Under the pieces are notes generated by a model. The model saw only the letters and a list, made by a program, of their open reading frames with translations. It was not told the DNA's origin and searched no databases. Shown here piece by piece: positions 1 to 7,906 of a stretch of 64,000 nucleotides of DNA. Origin of the DNA: DASUNP01 sp963728545 (GTDB taxonomy: Bacteria; Acidobacteriota; Blastocatellia; UBA7656); assembly GCA_963728545.1 (NCBI GenBank), contig CAVSKO010000002.1:1054001-1118000 (forward strand), in the 5' to 3' direction. The position numbers were made by a program, and so were the translations under genes. Each line of letters begins with the position of its first letter. Position 1 is the stretch's first letter.

Positions 1-115
1 TGTGTGTTAAAGGTTAAGTACGCGATGCGTTCCCGTTTTGCGGCAGCGGTGTGGAAGTTGGGACCCCCAGGTCGTGGTCTCGCCGATCATTTCAGGAACT
101 GACAGACTTAGACCG

Positions 116-1036
116 ATGGAAGCATACCAGCAAGTCCAAAACCTTTCATTAATCATACAGCCCGGCGACAGCTTCTTTCCTATCGTCAATGCTATCGACA
201 CGGCAAAGCACGCTATAAAGATGACCATCTTTCGTATGGACGATCCGATAGTGCTCGACGCTCTAAGCTACGCCGTGGCGCGCAAGGTAAAGGTGCAGGC
301 GCTGGTCGCCCCGGCCTCGAAAGGCTGGACCAAACGGAACAAGAAGCTTGTAGATGATCTGTCGAAGCTGGGCATAGAAGTCAGGATGGCGCGGTCGAGA
401 AAAGAGAAAGAGAAGGTCAAGCGTTATCACTATAAGATGATGATGATCGATGACCAGCAGTTGATGATACTCACATTCAATCCGACTCAGAAAAACCTTC
501 ACTACGCCCGCGATTTTGGCATACTGGTCCGCGATCAAGAGATCACGACAGAGCTTAACCGTCTGTTTGACGCCGACTGGCACGGGGAGACTTTTCGGCC
601 CAGAAACCTCCCGCTGGTCATCAGCCCTTACAACAGCCGCAAAAAGCTGATCGCCCTTTTAAACTCTGCCGAAAGGTCTATTCGCATACTGGATGCGAAG
701 GTGCAGGACCAGGAGGTGATGGGATTGCTTTTGCGCAAAGCCGCCGGCGGGTGCGACGTGAAGATAATCAGCCGGGACACCTACTACGATGAGGTCGTGC
801 AGAATTTTCGAGTCCGACAGCTCGCCCGCTACAAACTGCATGCCAAGTGCGTCGTCGTCAACAGCACGCGTTTTTTTGTCGGGAGCCAGAACCTGCGCAA
901 AGTCAGCATGGATCAGCGCCGCGAGGTCGGCATAATAATAGAAGACGACGCAATGGCCCGCCGAATCGAGCGCGTCTTTGACGAAGACTGGGTGAACGCT
1001 ACAGAGATGCGGGCCGCAGAAGCGAATGTAGGATGA
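116..1036 (+). CDS. Phospholipase D-like (HKD) domain protein
   Basis: A 306-residue protein with two HKD-type half-sites, the pattern of the PLD superfamily, whose members are phosphodiesterases or nucleases. The first, near residue 105, reads HYKMMMIDDQQLMILTFN, with His, Lys and Asp at the expected spacing. The second, near residue 240, reads LHAKCVVVN followed by VGSQNLR; its acidic position is Asn, so this half is imperfect. No signal peptide or membrane segment is seen, so it is probably cytoplasmic. The ATG at 116 is preferred to an ATG at 38 because the extra residues look non-coding. The stop overlaps the ATG of the next small gene (ATGA), implying translational coupling. The substrate, lipid or nucleic acid, cannot be told from sequence. 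Confidence 0.85.
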   Translation: MEAYQQVQNLSLIIQPGDSFFPIVNAIDTAKHAIKMTIFRMDDPIVLDALSYAVARKVKVQALVAPASKGWTKRNKKLVDDLSKLGIEVRMARSRKEKEKVKRYHYKMMMIDDQQLMILTFNPTQKNLHYARDFGILVRDQEITTELNRLFDADWHGETFRPRNLPLVISPYNSRKKLIALLNSAERSIRILDAKVQDQEVMGLLLRKAAGGCDVKIISRDTYYDEVVQNFRVRQLARYKLHAKCVVVNSTRFFVGSQNLRKVSMDQRREVGIIIEDDAMARRIERVFDEDWVNATEMRAAEANVG

Positions 1037-1170
1037 CTTGTCCCAGGTGCCGCGTTAAAATGGTCGAGCAGAAGCGCAGTTATCACAAACAGCGCAAATG
1101 GATATGTCCAAAATGCGGCAAGGCGCGAATGCAGATGCTTCGAAAAAACAATAGAGGTGAGGCGGAATGA
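1033..1170 (+). CDS. 45-residue mini zinc-ribbon protein
   Basis: A very short gene beginning with MTCPRCRVKM and carrying a second pair in CPKCGKARMQ, so two CxxC knuckles about 19 residues apart, enough for one zinc ribbon. The rest is Lys/Arg/Gln rich. It overlaps the upstream PLD-like gene by ATGA and the downstream gene by another ATGA (1167-1170), so all three are probably translated together. The double overlap is the main evidence that it is real. It may be a nucleic-acid-binding accessory to the PLD-like protein, but that is inference from context. Confidence 0.7.
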   Translation: MTCPRCRVKMVEQKRSYHKQRKWICPKCGKARMQMLRKNNRGEAE

Positions 1171-1466
1171 ATAAGGGCAGACAATTGACCTACCGGCTGG
1201 GCGATGAGATAGCCTACGCCATGCCTTCCGGAATTCTTTATGGCACGGTTACGCGGGTGATCGGCGAAGGCGAGTCGAGCGCGGTTGAGATCGAGTTCGA
1301 AGACGGACGCAAGGAGATCAAAAAAGTGCGAGACCGCGCGCTCAGCCTGCTGAGGCGCTCGACCGGCAAAAGCGAAGAAGAAGAGCGGCACTCTGACCGC
1401 GAGCGGCTTCGCGACCCGGAGATCGATAGATTGTTCCGAAGCGAGCAGCGAAAACGCTGGCATTGA
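1167..1466 (+). CDS. Small basic protein with predicted SH3-like barrel, unknown function
   Basis: A 99-residue protein. The first 65 residues alternate short hydrophobic strands with Gly turns (YRLGDEIAYAMPSG, GTVTRVIGEGESSAVEIEFE), as in small SH3/Tudor/CarD-like barrels. The tail is charged and helical (EEEERHSDRERLRDPEIDRL). It is the third gene of a coupled trio with the PLD-like and mini zinc-ribbon genes. I do not recognise the family; the barrel is read from the pattern only. It ends just before a convergent DUF2752 gene. Confidence 0.65.
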   Translation: MNKGRQLTYRLGDEIAYAMPSGILYGTVTRVIGEGESSAVEIEFEDGRKEIKKVRDRALSLLRRSTGKSEEEERHSDRERLRDPEIDRLFRSEQRKRWH

Positions 1467-1479
1467 AAGAGATTGAGTT

Positions 1480-1968
1480 TTAGTTTTGTCGGGTCAAAAG
1501 CAGAACGAGGATTCGACCAACCCCGAACAAAACGAACGCTATCGCCATCATCAACCCAAGGTTGATTCGAGAAGCAACCCGATCATAAGCCAGCACAGGC
1601 TTGTCCCAACCCGCTAAAACGCAAACCGACCTGACCCATAAAACAAGAAGAAAAAGAAAGAGCAGCGGCCCTAGCTGGTTATAACTTAATGCGCTCGCAA
1701 AATCGCCTTTGCCGATTGAACAAAAAGAGTGCGTAAGCCCGCACCCGGGGCAAGGCAGCCCGGTGATGTTTTTGAACATACAGATTGTGAAATAACTCCC
1801 ATCCGGCCTGTATCCCGACGGATTATAAAGCAGGCTTGCCGCGAATATGGCCCCCAGCCCTACAGACGTGATTATCGCAAGCCGCCTGGAATAACGCCGC
1901 GCTGCGAGCTTACGAGGGTCGCTCTCTGCGGGGGCAGTGGCCGTCTGTTCATAGGTTCTTTCTTCCAT
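1480..1968 (-). CDS. DUF2752 family membrane protein
   Basis: A 162-residue membrane protein with three hydrophobic segments. Between the first two lies the DUF2752 signature: a CPGCGLTHSF motif preceded by Leu-Pro and followed by a Gly-Asp and an Asn-Gln-Leu-Gly-Pro run in place of the usual Asn-Pro. The family has no established function. The ATG at 1968 is chosen over a TTG two codons upstream. It lies between a convergent small gene and an alpha/beta-hydrolase-like gene on the same strand. Confidence 0.82.
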   Translation of the reverse strand: MEERTYEQTATAPAESDPRKLAARRYSRRLAIITSVGLGAIFAASLLYNPSGYRPDGSYFTICMFKNITGLPCPGCGLTHSFCSIGKGDFASALSYNQLGPLLFLFLLVLWVRSVCVLAGWDKPVLAYDRVASRINLGLMMAIAFVLFGVGRILVLLLTRQN

Positions 1969-1991
1969 TGGCAAAACCGATTACCGAGCTT

Positions 1992-2825
1992 TCATATCTC
2001 TCTGCGCAAGAGGGCCTGACTGCTTTTCCTGTACGCGCTGCCTACAAAGCCGTCGAGCAGCCGGGCAAACTGGCCGGGATATTCTAGCATGGGCAAGAAT
2101 CCGCAGTCTTTCAGGGTCGCCAGCTTTCCCGCGCTCACGCGAGAAAAGAGCAGACGCGATTGCGCGACGCCTTTCTTGTCCTTTTCACCGGAGATAATAA
2201 GCATGGGGCAACCGGACTCGAAGACCAGCTCCTCCATGCGCCCGGCGGATTCCATACTCACAGCCGAAACGGCAGTCTCGTATGCCGCGCGCGGATTGAT
2301 GTTGGCAAAATCATCATACAGAGTTTCACGAAATGGTTTGGGCGCGCGGCGGAAGCGGTATGCGACCAGATTGCGTATCAACGGAAAAGCAGCCAGGTCG
2401 CGCAAAGCAATCGTTGCGGGCGTAAAGACCGCGAGTCGCTTTATATCGTTTTCAGTGACGGCAGCGCGCGGGCTGACAAGAACGAGCGCGCGCGCATCCT
2501 GCGGACGGCGATCCGCCAGCGTCGCGGCGACGAGCGAGCCCAGCTCGTGGCCGATCAAGGTTGCGTCAAACATTTCGGCAGCTTCGAGTATAGAATGAAG
2601 GTCTTCGGCGTGGTCTTCGATTTCAAACCCGGCAACATTCGAGGCGGGTTGCGAGCGGCCTATTCCTCGCGCGTCATAAATCAAACAGCGGTATCTGCGT
2701 TTTAGCATCGCGACTACCGGCCGCCAGCACTCCGAAGACATCGCCCAGCCGCTCAAAAAGACGAGGGGCGGCCCTGCTCCGACGACTTCGAAATAGAGCG
2801 GCCCGCCAGGGGTTCTTAAGATCAT
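1992..2825 (-). CDS. Alpha/beta-hydrolase fold protein lacking Ser and His of the triad
   Basis: A 277-residue single-domain alpha/beta hydrolase with the usual start (YFEVVGAGPPLVFLSGW), the DARGIGRSQP loop and the nucleophile elbow. The elbow reads IGHELGS, so Glu94 occupies the position normally held by Ser. Near the C-terminus, where an AGH-type loop carries the catalytic His, the sequence is LKDCGFLPMLEYP with no His. The acid-loop Asp (GEKDKKG) remains. The protein is therefore probably not a classical esterase and may be a pseudoenzyme or use other chemistry. The start at 2825 (MILRTPGG) fits the family; a longer form to 2918 would run into the tadA promoter. Confidence 0.82.
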   Translation of the reverse strand: MILRTPGGPLYFEVVGAGPPLVFLSGWAMSSECWRPVVAMLKRRYRCLIYDARGIGRSQPASNVAGFEIEDHAEDLHSILEAAEMFDATLIGHELGSLVAATLADRRPQDARALVLVSPRAAVTENDIKRLAVFTPATIALRDLAAFPLIRNLVAYRFRRAPKPFRETLYDDFANINPRAAYETAVSAVSMESAGRMEELVFESGCPMLIISGEKDKKGVAQSRLLFSRVSAGKLATLKDCGFLPMLEYPGQFARLLDGFVGSAYRKSSQALLRREI

Positions 2826-2889
2826 TTTATTAGCCTCGCCGCTGGCTGCATGGTAGCGCAACCGCGTCGAGCTTAGCCAGATTGATTTC

Positions 2890-2918
2890 TTGACAGCCTT
2901 TCGACCTGCCGGTAACAT
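2890..2918 (+). promoter_or_regulatory. Putative sigma70-type promoter of tadA
   Basis: TTGACA at 2890-2895 is followed after 17 bases by TAACAT at 2913-2918, the correct spacing for a housekeeping promoter, 31 bases before the chosen tadA start. The -35 box is perfect and the -10 box matches four of six. This is a consensus match only. Confidence 0.45.
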
Positions 2919-2949
2919 TCGCTATTCTTTTTTCGAGCGAACCCGAATT

Positions 2950-3506
<557 letters not shown>

Positions 3507-3517
3507 CGATTGAAAGC

Positions 3518-3584
3518 TGAGGGATGAGGGATGAAGGATGAAAAAGTTTTCTTTTTATCCTTCCGCCTTCATCCTTCATCCTTT
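3518..3584 (+). repeat. GGATGA-type imperfect inverted repeat between the two tRNA-Ser genes
   Basis: Repeated GGGATGAGG/GGATGAAGG units are followed by the complementary CTTCATCCTTCATCC after a short A/T-rich loop, giving a long imperfect hairpin. Related copies are at 3680-3790 and 19398-19509, so this is a dispersed non-coding family. Confidence 0.7.
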
Positions 3585-3585
3585 C

Positions 3586-3675
<90 letters not shown>

Positions 3676-3679
3676 CCGT

Positions 3680-3790
3680 TAAGGGATGAAGGATGAATTT
3701 GGCCGATGATGCGCTTCGCGCGCGGCGGATGAGGGATGAAAAAGAACCGCTCTTGATTCTTGTTCATCCTTCCGCCTTCACCCTCATCCT
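3680..3790 (+). repeat. GGATGA-type inverted repeat upstream of SRP RNA
   Basis: A left arm of AAGGGATGAAGGATGAA and GGATGAGGGATGAA units is matched by a right arm of TTCATCCTTCCGCCTTCACC and CTCATCCTT, with about 70 bases between them. It is the second copy of the family seen between the tRNAs and again beside cheA. Confidence 0.65.
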
Positions 3791-3797
3791 TGAGTTA

Positions 3798-3902
3798 TCA
3801 GGCTCCGGACGCCGTGCAATCGCGCGGCTGCGAACCCCGCCAGGCCGGGAACGGAGCAACGGTAGCAGTTCGCGGATGTGCCGCGGCTACTCCGGAGCCT
3901 GA
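3798..3902 (+). ncRNA. ffs: Signal recognition particle RNA (small bacterial type)
   Basis: About 105 bases closed by a 12-bp terminal helix (TCAGGCTCCGGA with TCCGGAGCCTGA). The middle holds the domain IV core bound by Ffh: CAGGCC, the GGAA-type apical loop in GGGAACGG, then AGCAACGG. Position directly upstream of dnaX is common for this gene. The RNA scaffolds Ffh for co-translational targeting to the membrane. Ends are set from the pairing and may be off by a few bases. Confidence 0.9.
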
Positions 3903-4034
3903 CCAGACCTTACCCGCTGGGCGAGTCTTGAAACCCCTCTCGCTCTTATTTGTAGCGTCCGAACTTCTTGCAACGGATGTGTCAACCGCTTAGACTAAAA
4001 AAGCTATCAATTTTGCCGTACTAGAGTTTTCCTG

Positions 4035-5933
4035 ATGTCCGAATCGCAAGTCATAGCCAGAAAGTTCAGACCGCAAACCTTCGAGCAGGTCGTCGGTCAA
4101 GAGGCAATCACGCGAACGCTCAGCAACGCGATAAAGGGCGGGCGGCTGCACCACGCCTATATCTTTTCGGGCGCGCGCGGCGTCGGGAAGACTACGACGG
4201 CGCGCATACTGGCAAAGGCGCTCAATTGCGTGAACGGCCCGACTACGGAGCCCTGCGGCGTCTGCCCGGCTTGCGAAGATATTGCCCGGTCAAAACCTTC
4301 ATACGTGCTGGAGATCGACGCCGCTTCGAACACCGGCGTAGACAACGTGCGAAACGTGATTATCGAGTCGGCTTCGATTGCGCCGCCGCCGGGCCGCCAT
4401 AAAATATTTATCATCGACGAAGTACACATGCTCTCGAACGCGGCCTTTAATGCGCTGTTGAAGACGTTAGAAGAGCCGCCCCCGCGCGTGATGTTTATTC
4501 TCGCGACGACCGAGCTTCAAAAAGTCCCCGAGACTATTCTCTCGCGGTGCCAGGTCTTTGAGTTCCGCACGATCACCGTCAAAAAGATTGCCGAGCAGCT
4601 TCGCCGCATCGCAACCGATCTGGGCGTAAAGATCAACGAGGCGGCGATCCTCGCAATCGCGCGCGCGGGCGAAGGCTCTATGCGCGACGCCGAATCGGCT
4701 ATGGATCAGGTGATCAGTTTTTCGGGCGAATCGATAACGGAAGAGGACGTATCGGCTGCGCTCGGACTTGTAGACCTTGAGACGCTCAATGCCACGCTCG
4801 GCGCGATTGCTGCGGAAGACTCAGCCCAGGTGCTTCGCATAATTGAAGACGTGGTGACGCGAGGGTACGATCTGCGCAATTTTTGCCGCGAGCTTATGGT
4901 GCATGTCCGCGCGTTGTTAGTCACAAAGATAGCCGGGTTTGACGGCGAGCTTTTACAGTTGCCGCAGAGCGAAGCGGAAGCTCTGGTGCGGCTGGCCGGG
5001 GCATTTTCGGAGCAAGACCTTATTCGCTTTTTTGCGAACCTGACAAAGACGGAGCAAGAGATAAGGCTGTCGTCGCAGCCTCGATTTCAACTTGAGATCG
5101 GGTTGATGAAGCTCTTGCAGGCGCGCAGATTATATTTGCTTGAAGATGCGCTTGAACAGATCAGGGAGCTGCATTCCCGTTTGCCTGTGGCCGGTGTCTC
5201 AGCTCAAAAAGCGACTCCTTCACGTGTAGCGGAACGCGCTCCGAAGCCGGCGAGTGAGCTGCGCTCAGCCGGTTCGTTGGCGGAAGAGATCAAAGGAACG
5301 GCGCGAGGCTCTGCGGAAGCGGGCGAGCCGTCTGCGCCGTATAGCGCCGACCGGCCCGCTATAGATGTATCGGCCAAGTCTCGTCCGGTCGTCCCGACTG
5401 AAACGCCCGGATTGCAGGCGGGCGCACCCGCCTCGCGCGAGCGCAAGCAGCCGCCCGCCCCCGACGAGCCGCCGCCGCCGCCAGATGAGCCTTACGAGAT
5501 CGAGTACGAAATGCCGCAGGCAACTTCGCAAACAGATCACGCAGAGAGTGCTGACAGGGATGCGGGGTTAAAAATCAAGGATGCGGTCGAACAACGCGGA
5601 AAGAAGTTTCTAAGAGCGACGCTCGATTTGGCCGAGGCCATTCAAGTGGAGGGCGAGTTCTTACGAATATCTTTCTCTCCGGAAAATGGGGTTTACAAAA
5701 AACAGATCGAAGGGCGGGACAACCGCAAGGTGCTCGAAGAAGTGGGCCGCGAAGTCGCGGGCCGTCGCTTGACGCTTTCCGTAACCGTCGGAGCGCAACC
5801 GCCGCAGGAAGTTAAAACAACTAAACAGGCAAGAGCCGAAGTTAAAGAGCGGGCGGAAGAGCACCCCGCGATTCGAGCTTTTACCGATAAGTTTCCCGGT
5901 TCAAGCGTTGAAGTGCTCAAGCCGAAAAATTAA
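4035..5933 (+). CDS. dnaX: DNA polymerase III subunit gamma/tau
   Basis: The AAA+ clamp-loader ATPase of the replicase. The 632-residue protein shows Walker A GARGVGKTTTARIL, a zinc-binding Cys cluster beginning at the first Cys of CGVCPACED, Walker B IIDEVHML, the trans motif LEEPPPRVMFILATTE and sensor SRC. A Pro/Ala/Glu-rich linker spans roughly residues 390-500, with four consecutive Pro in PPPPPDEPYE, before a folded C-terminal domain that would contact the polymerase. Start ATG 4035 gives the family N-terminus MSESQVIARKFRPQTFEQVVGQ shortened by no residues. It heads a dnaX-ybaB-recR group. No obvious slippery run for a short gamma form was noticed. Confidence 0.97.
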   Translation: MSESQVIARKFRPQTFEQVVGQEAITRTLSNAIKGGRLHHAYIFSGARGVGKTTTARILAKALNCVNGPTTEPCGVCPACEDIARSKPSYVLEIDAASNTGVDNVRNVIIESASIAPPPGRHKIFIIDEVHMLSNAAFNALLKTLEEPPPRVMFILATTELQKVPETILSRCQVFEFRTITVKKIAEQLRRIATDLGVKINEAAILAIARAGEGSMRDAESAMDQVISFSGESITEEDVSAALGLVDLETLNATLGAIAAEDSAQVLRIIEDVVTRGYDLRNFCRELMVHVRALLVTKIAGFDGELLQLPQSEAEALVRLAGAFSEQDLIRFFANLTKTEQEIRLSSQPRFQLEIGLMKLLQARRLYLLEDALEQIRELHSRLPVAGVSAQKATPSRVAERAPKPASELRSAGSLAEEIKGTARGSAEAGEPSAPYSADRPAIDVSAKSRPVVPTETPGLQAGAPASRERKQPPAPDEPPPPPDEPYEIEYEMPQATSQTDHAESADRDAGLKIKDAVEQRGKKFLRATLDLAEAIQVEGEFLRISFSPENGVYKKQIEGRDNRKVLEEVGREVAGRRLTLSVTVGAQPPQEVKTTKQARAEVKERAEEHPAIRAFTDKFPGSSVEVLKPKN

Positions 5934-5969
5934 GATTTATAAATGCCGATTATCGGCAAGGAGGCTAAT

Positions 5970-6290
5970 ATGAAAATACCAGGCGGGTTCGATTTCGGAC
6001 AGATGATGAAACAGGCCCAGGAGATGCAGGAAGAGATGCAGCGCGAGATGCAGCAGATGCGCGTGGAGGCCAGCGTTGGCGGCGGCATCGTCAGCGTCGC
6101 GATGAACGGGGCGAAAGAGTTGCTCGAAATCAAAATCGACCCGGAAGCGGTTAAGGGCGGAGATACCGAGATGCTCCAGGATTTGATTATCGCCGCCGTG
6201 AACGAAGCTGCGCGCAAGGTCGATGAAGCGATGAAAGGAAAGCTCGGCTCTAAGCTCGGCGGCATGGGCCTGCCGGGCGGCCTCATTTAA
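5970..6290 (+). CDS. YbaB/EbfC family nucleoid-associated protein
   Basis: A 106-residue DNA-binding protein of the YbaB/EbfC family, usually encoded between dnaX and recR as here. It has the Met/Gln-rich N-terminal helix (MMKQAQEMQEEMQ), the GGGIVSVAMNGAKELLEIKI core and a Gly-rich tail. The start at 5970 is fixed by a strong AAGGAGG site eight bases upstream; an in-frame ATG at 5943 has no such site. Confidence 0.93.
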   Translation: MKIPGGFDFGQMMKQAQEMQEEMQREMQQMRVEASVGGGIVSVAMNGAKELLEIKIDPEAVKGGDTEMLQDLIIAAVNEAARKVDEAMKGKLGSKLGGMGLPGGLI

Positions 6291-6372
6291 GCCGTCGGTT
6301 GCGCGCTACGGTTGTCAAATGCGCCGCTAAACGTAGCGCGGCGCGATAAGTTATATTCGGAAAGTTATATTG

Positions 6373-6972
6373 ATGTTAGATTACGCCGAACCTGTAACAA
6401 AACTGATAGACGAGTTAAAGCGGTTGCCCGGTGTCGGGCACAAGTCTGCTCAACGATTGGCATTCTACATTCTTCGCGCCGACCGCGAAGAAACCGAGCG
6501 GCTTGTCGAGGCGATAAACGAAGTGAAGGAGAGAATGTTTCTCTGCTCCATTTGTAACAACATCACGGACGTAGACCCGTGCCGCTACTGCTCAAGCCCT
6601 TCGCGAGACAAGCGCATATTGCTTATAGTCGAGGAGCCATACAATCTGGTGACGATCGAGAAGACCCGCGAATATCGGGGTCTTTATCACGTTTTACACG
6701 GGGCGCTCTCGCCCATACGAGGCATAGGCCCGGATGAATTGAAGATCAAAAACCTGCTCGAAAGATTGCGGGCGGGCGAGGTCGAAGAGATCATCCTGGC
6801 TACGAATCCCAATACGGAAGGCGAAGCTACGGCGAATTACATTTCAAAGCTTCTGAAGCCGCTTGGGATACGAATAACGAGGATCGCAATGGGTGTGCCT
6901 GTCGGCTCTGACCTTGAGTATGCCGACGAAGTTACTATGCACAAGGCGCTCTCCAACCGGCACGAGATTTGA
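6373..6972 (+). CDS. recR: Recombination mediator protein RecR
   Basis: A 199-residue RecFOR component that helps load RecA at gaps. Domains in order: helix-hairpin-helix LPGVGHKSAQRLAF (residues 16-30), a four-Cys zinc finger starting CSICNNITDVDPCRYC (about 56-71), then a Toprim domain with IVEEPYNLVTIEKTREYRG shortened at the usual Glu, and ATNPNTEGEATANYI. ATG 6373 is chosen rather than a TTG one codon upstream. The gene ends 10 bases before a methyltransferase gene. Confidence 0.96.
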   Translation: MLDYAEPVTKLIDELKRLPGVGHKSAQRLAFYILRADREETERLVEAINEVKERMFLCSICNNITDVDPCRYCSSPSRDKRILLIVEEPYNLVTIEKTREYRGLYHVLHGALSPIRGIGPDELKIKNLLERLRAGEVEEIILATNPNTEGEATANYISKLLKPLGIRITRIAMGVPVGSDLEYADEVTMHKALSNRHEI

Positions 6973-6982
6973 TCAGTACGAA

Positions 6983-7903
6983 ATGAAGTACGACAGCCAG
7001 ATTCGTGATGTTGAGGGTTTCTGGAATACGGAAACTTGCGGCGCGCAGTTTGTAGAGTGCTATAAAGACGACCACGATTTCTTCCGGCAGTATAGAAAGC
7101 TTCGGTATGAAACCGAGTGGCACATCCCCCTCCTCGTTCCCTTCTCTGAATCGAAGAACAAGAACGTTCTTGAGATCGGCTGCGGCAACGGCGCGGACGG
7201 CGTGATGTTCGCGATGAACGGCGCCGCCTACACGGGCGTTGACCTGACCGATACGGCAATAGAAGCGACAAGAAAACATTTTGAGATTGAAGGGCTGAGC
7301 GGAATATTTCAGGTAGAGAACGTCGAAAGATTGAGCTTCTCTGATGCAAGTTTCGACCTGGTCTATTCATACGGAGTTCTGCATCATACGCCGAACCCCG
7401 CCGCCGCTATTGGCGAACTATTTCGGGTCTTAAAACCGGGCGGCAATGCAATCGTCATGCTCTATCACCGGCAGAGTTTTAATTACCACGTCCGCATTAT
7501 GGGTTATATGCGGCTGCGCGTTTTGCTAAAGATCATTGCTCGAATTGGAGGCGGGAAAAAAGAGCGGCTTAAAGTTTCGGGCCGAGAGATGAGGGGGCTG
7601 CGAGGTAATTCGAATCCGGAAGTGTGGCAAGTCCACCACGAGAATTTTTTGCGCGAGGGGTGGAGCTATTTGAAGGCGCGAAATTTCGTTCACCACTGCA
7701 CGGATGGCCCCGAATGTCCTCTTGCTTATGCCTACAGCAAATCCGAGGCACGCAAACTCTTTTCAAGCTTCAAAGAGGTCGAGTTGAAAGTGCGCCACTT
7801 TCCTTTGCGAAAGTACAGGCTTGGCAGGCTCGTGCCTCTGTTTATAGAAAAGCTGCTCGCTTCGACCGTAGGTTGGTATTTGATCGTGGACGCGAAGAAA
7901 TAA
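6983..7903 (+). CDS. Class I SAM-dependent methyltransferase
   Basis: A 306-residue protein with a Rossmann methyltransferase domain: motif I VLEIGCGNGADG (residues 56-67), an acidic end of strand 2 (GVDLTDTAIEAT), and SYGVLHHTPNPAAAIGELF then RVLKPGG, as in the Methyltransf_11 group. The C-terminal third contains a conserved-looking PLAYAYSKSEARKLFSSF block seen in methyltransferases of glycan or lipid loci. The ATG at 6983 follows recR by ten bases; a start at 6893 would lie inside recR. It converges on a surface-polysaccharide group, so a glycan-modifying role is possible but not shown. Confidence 0.88.
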   Translation: MKYDSQIRDVEGFWNTETCGAQFVECYKDDHDFFRQYRKLRYETEWHIPLLVPFSESKNKNVLEIGCGNGADGVMFAMNGAAYTGVDLTDTAIEATRKHFEIEGLSGIFQVENVERLSFSDASFDLVYSYGVLHHTPNPAAAIGELFRVLKPGGNAIVMLYHRQSFNYHVRIMGYMRLRVLLKIIARIGGGKKERLKVSGREMRGLRGNSNPEVWQVHHENFLREGWSYLKARNFVHHCTDGPECPLAYAYSKSEARKLFSSFKEVELKVRHFPLRKYRLGRLVPLFIEKLLASTVGWYLIVDAKK

Positions 7904-7906
7904 CGG

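Noticed and set aside
2089..2705. Two overlapping plus-strand open frames
   Set aside because: Both are shadows of the alpha/beta hydrolase gene on the minus strand, which has fold-specific motifs.
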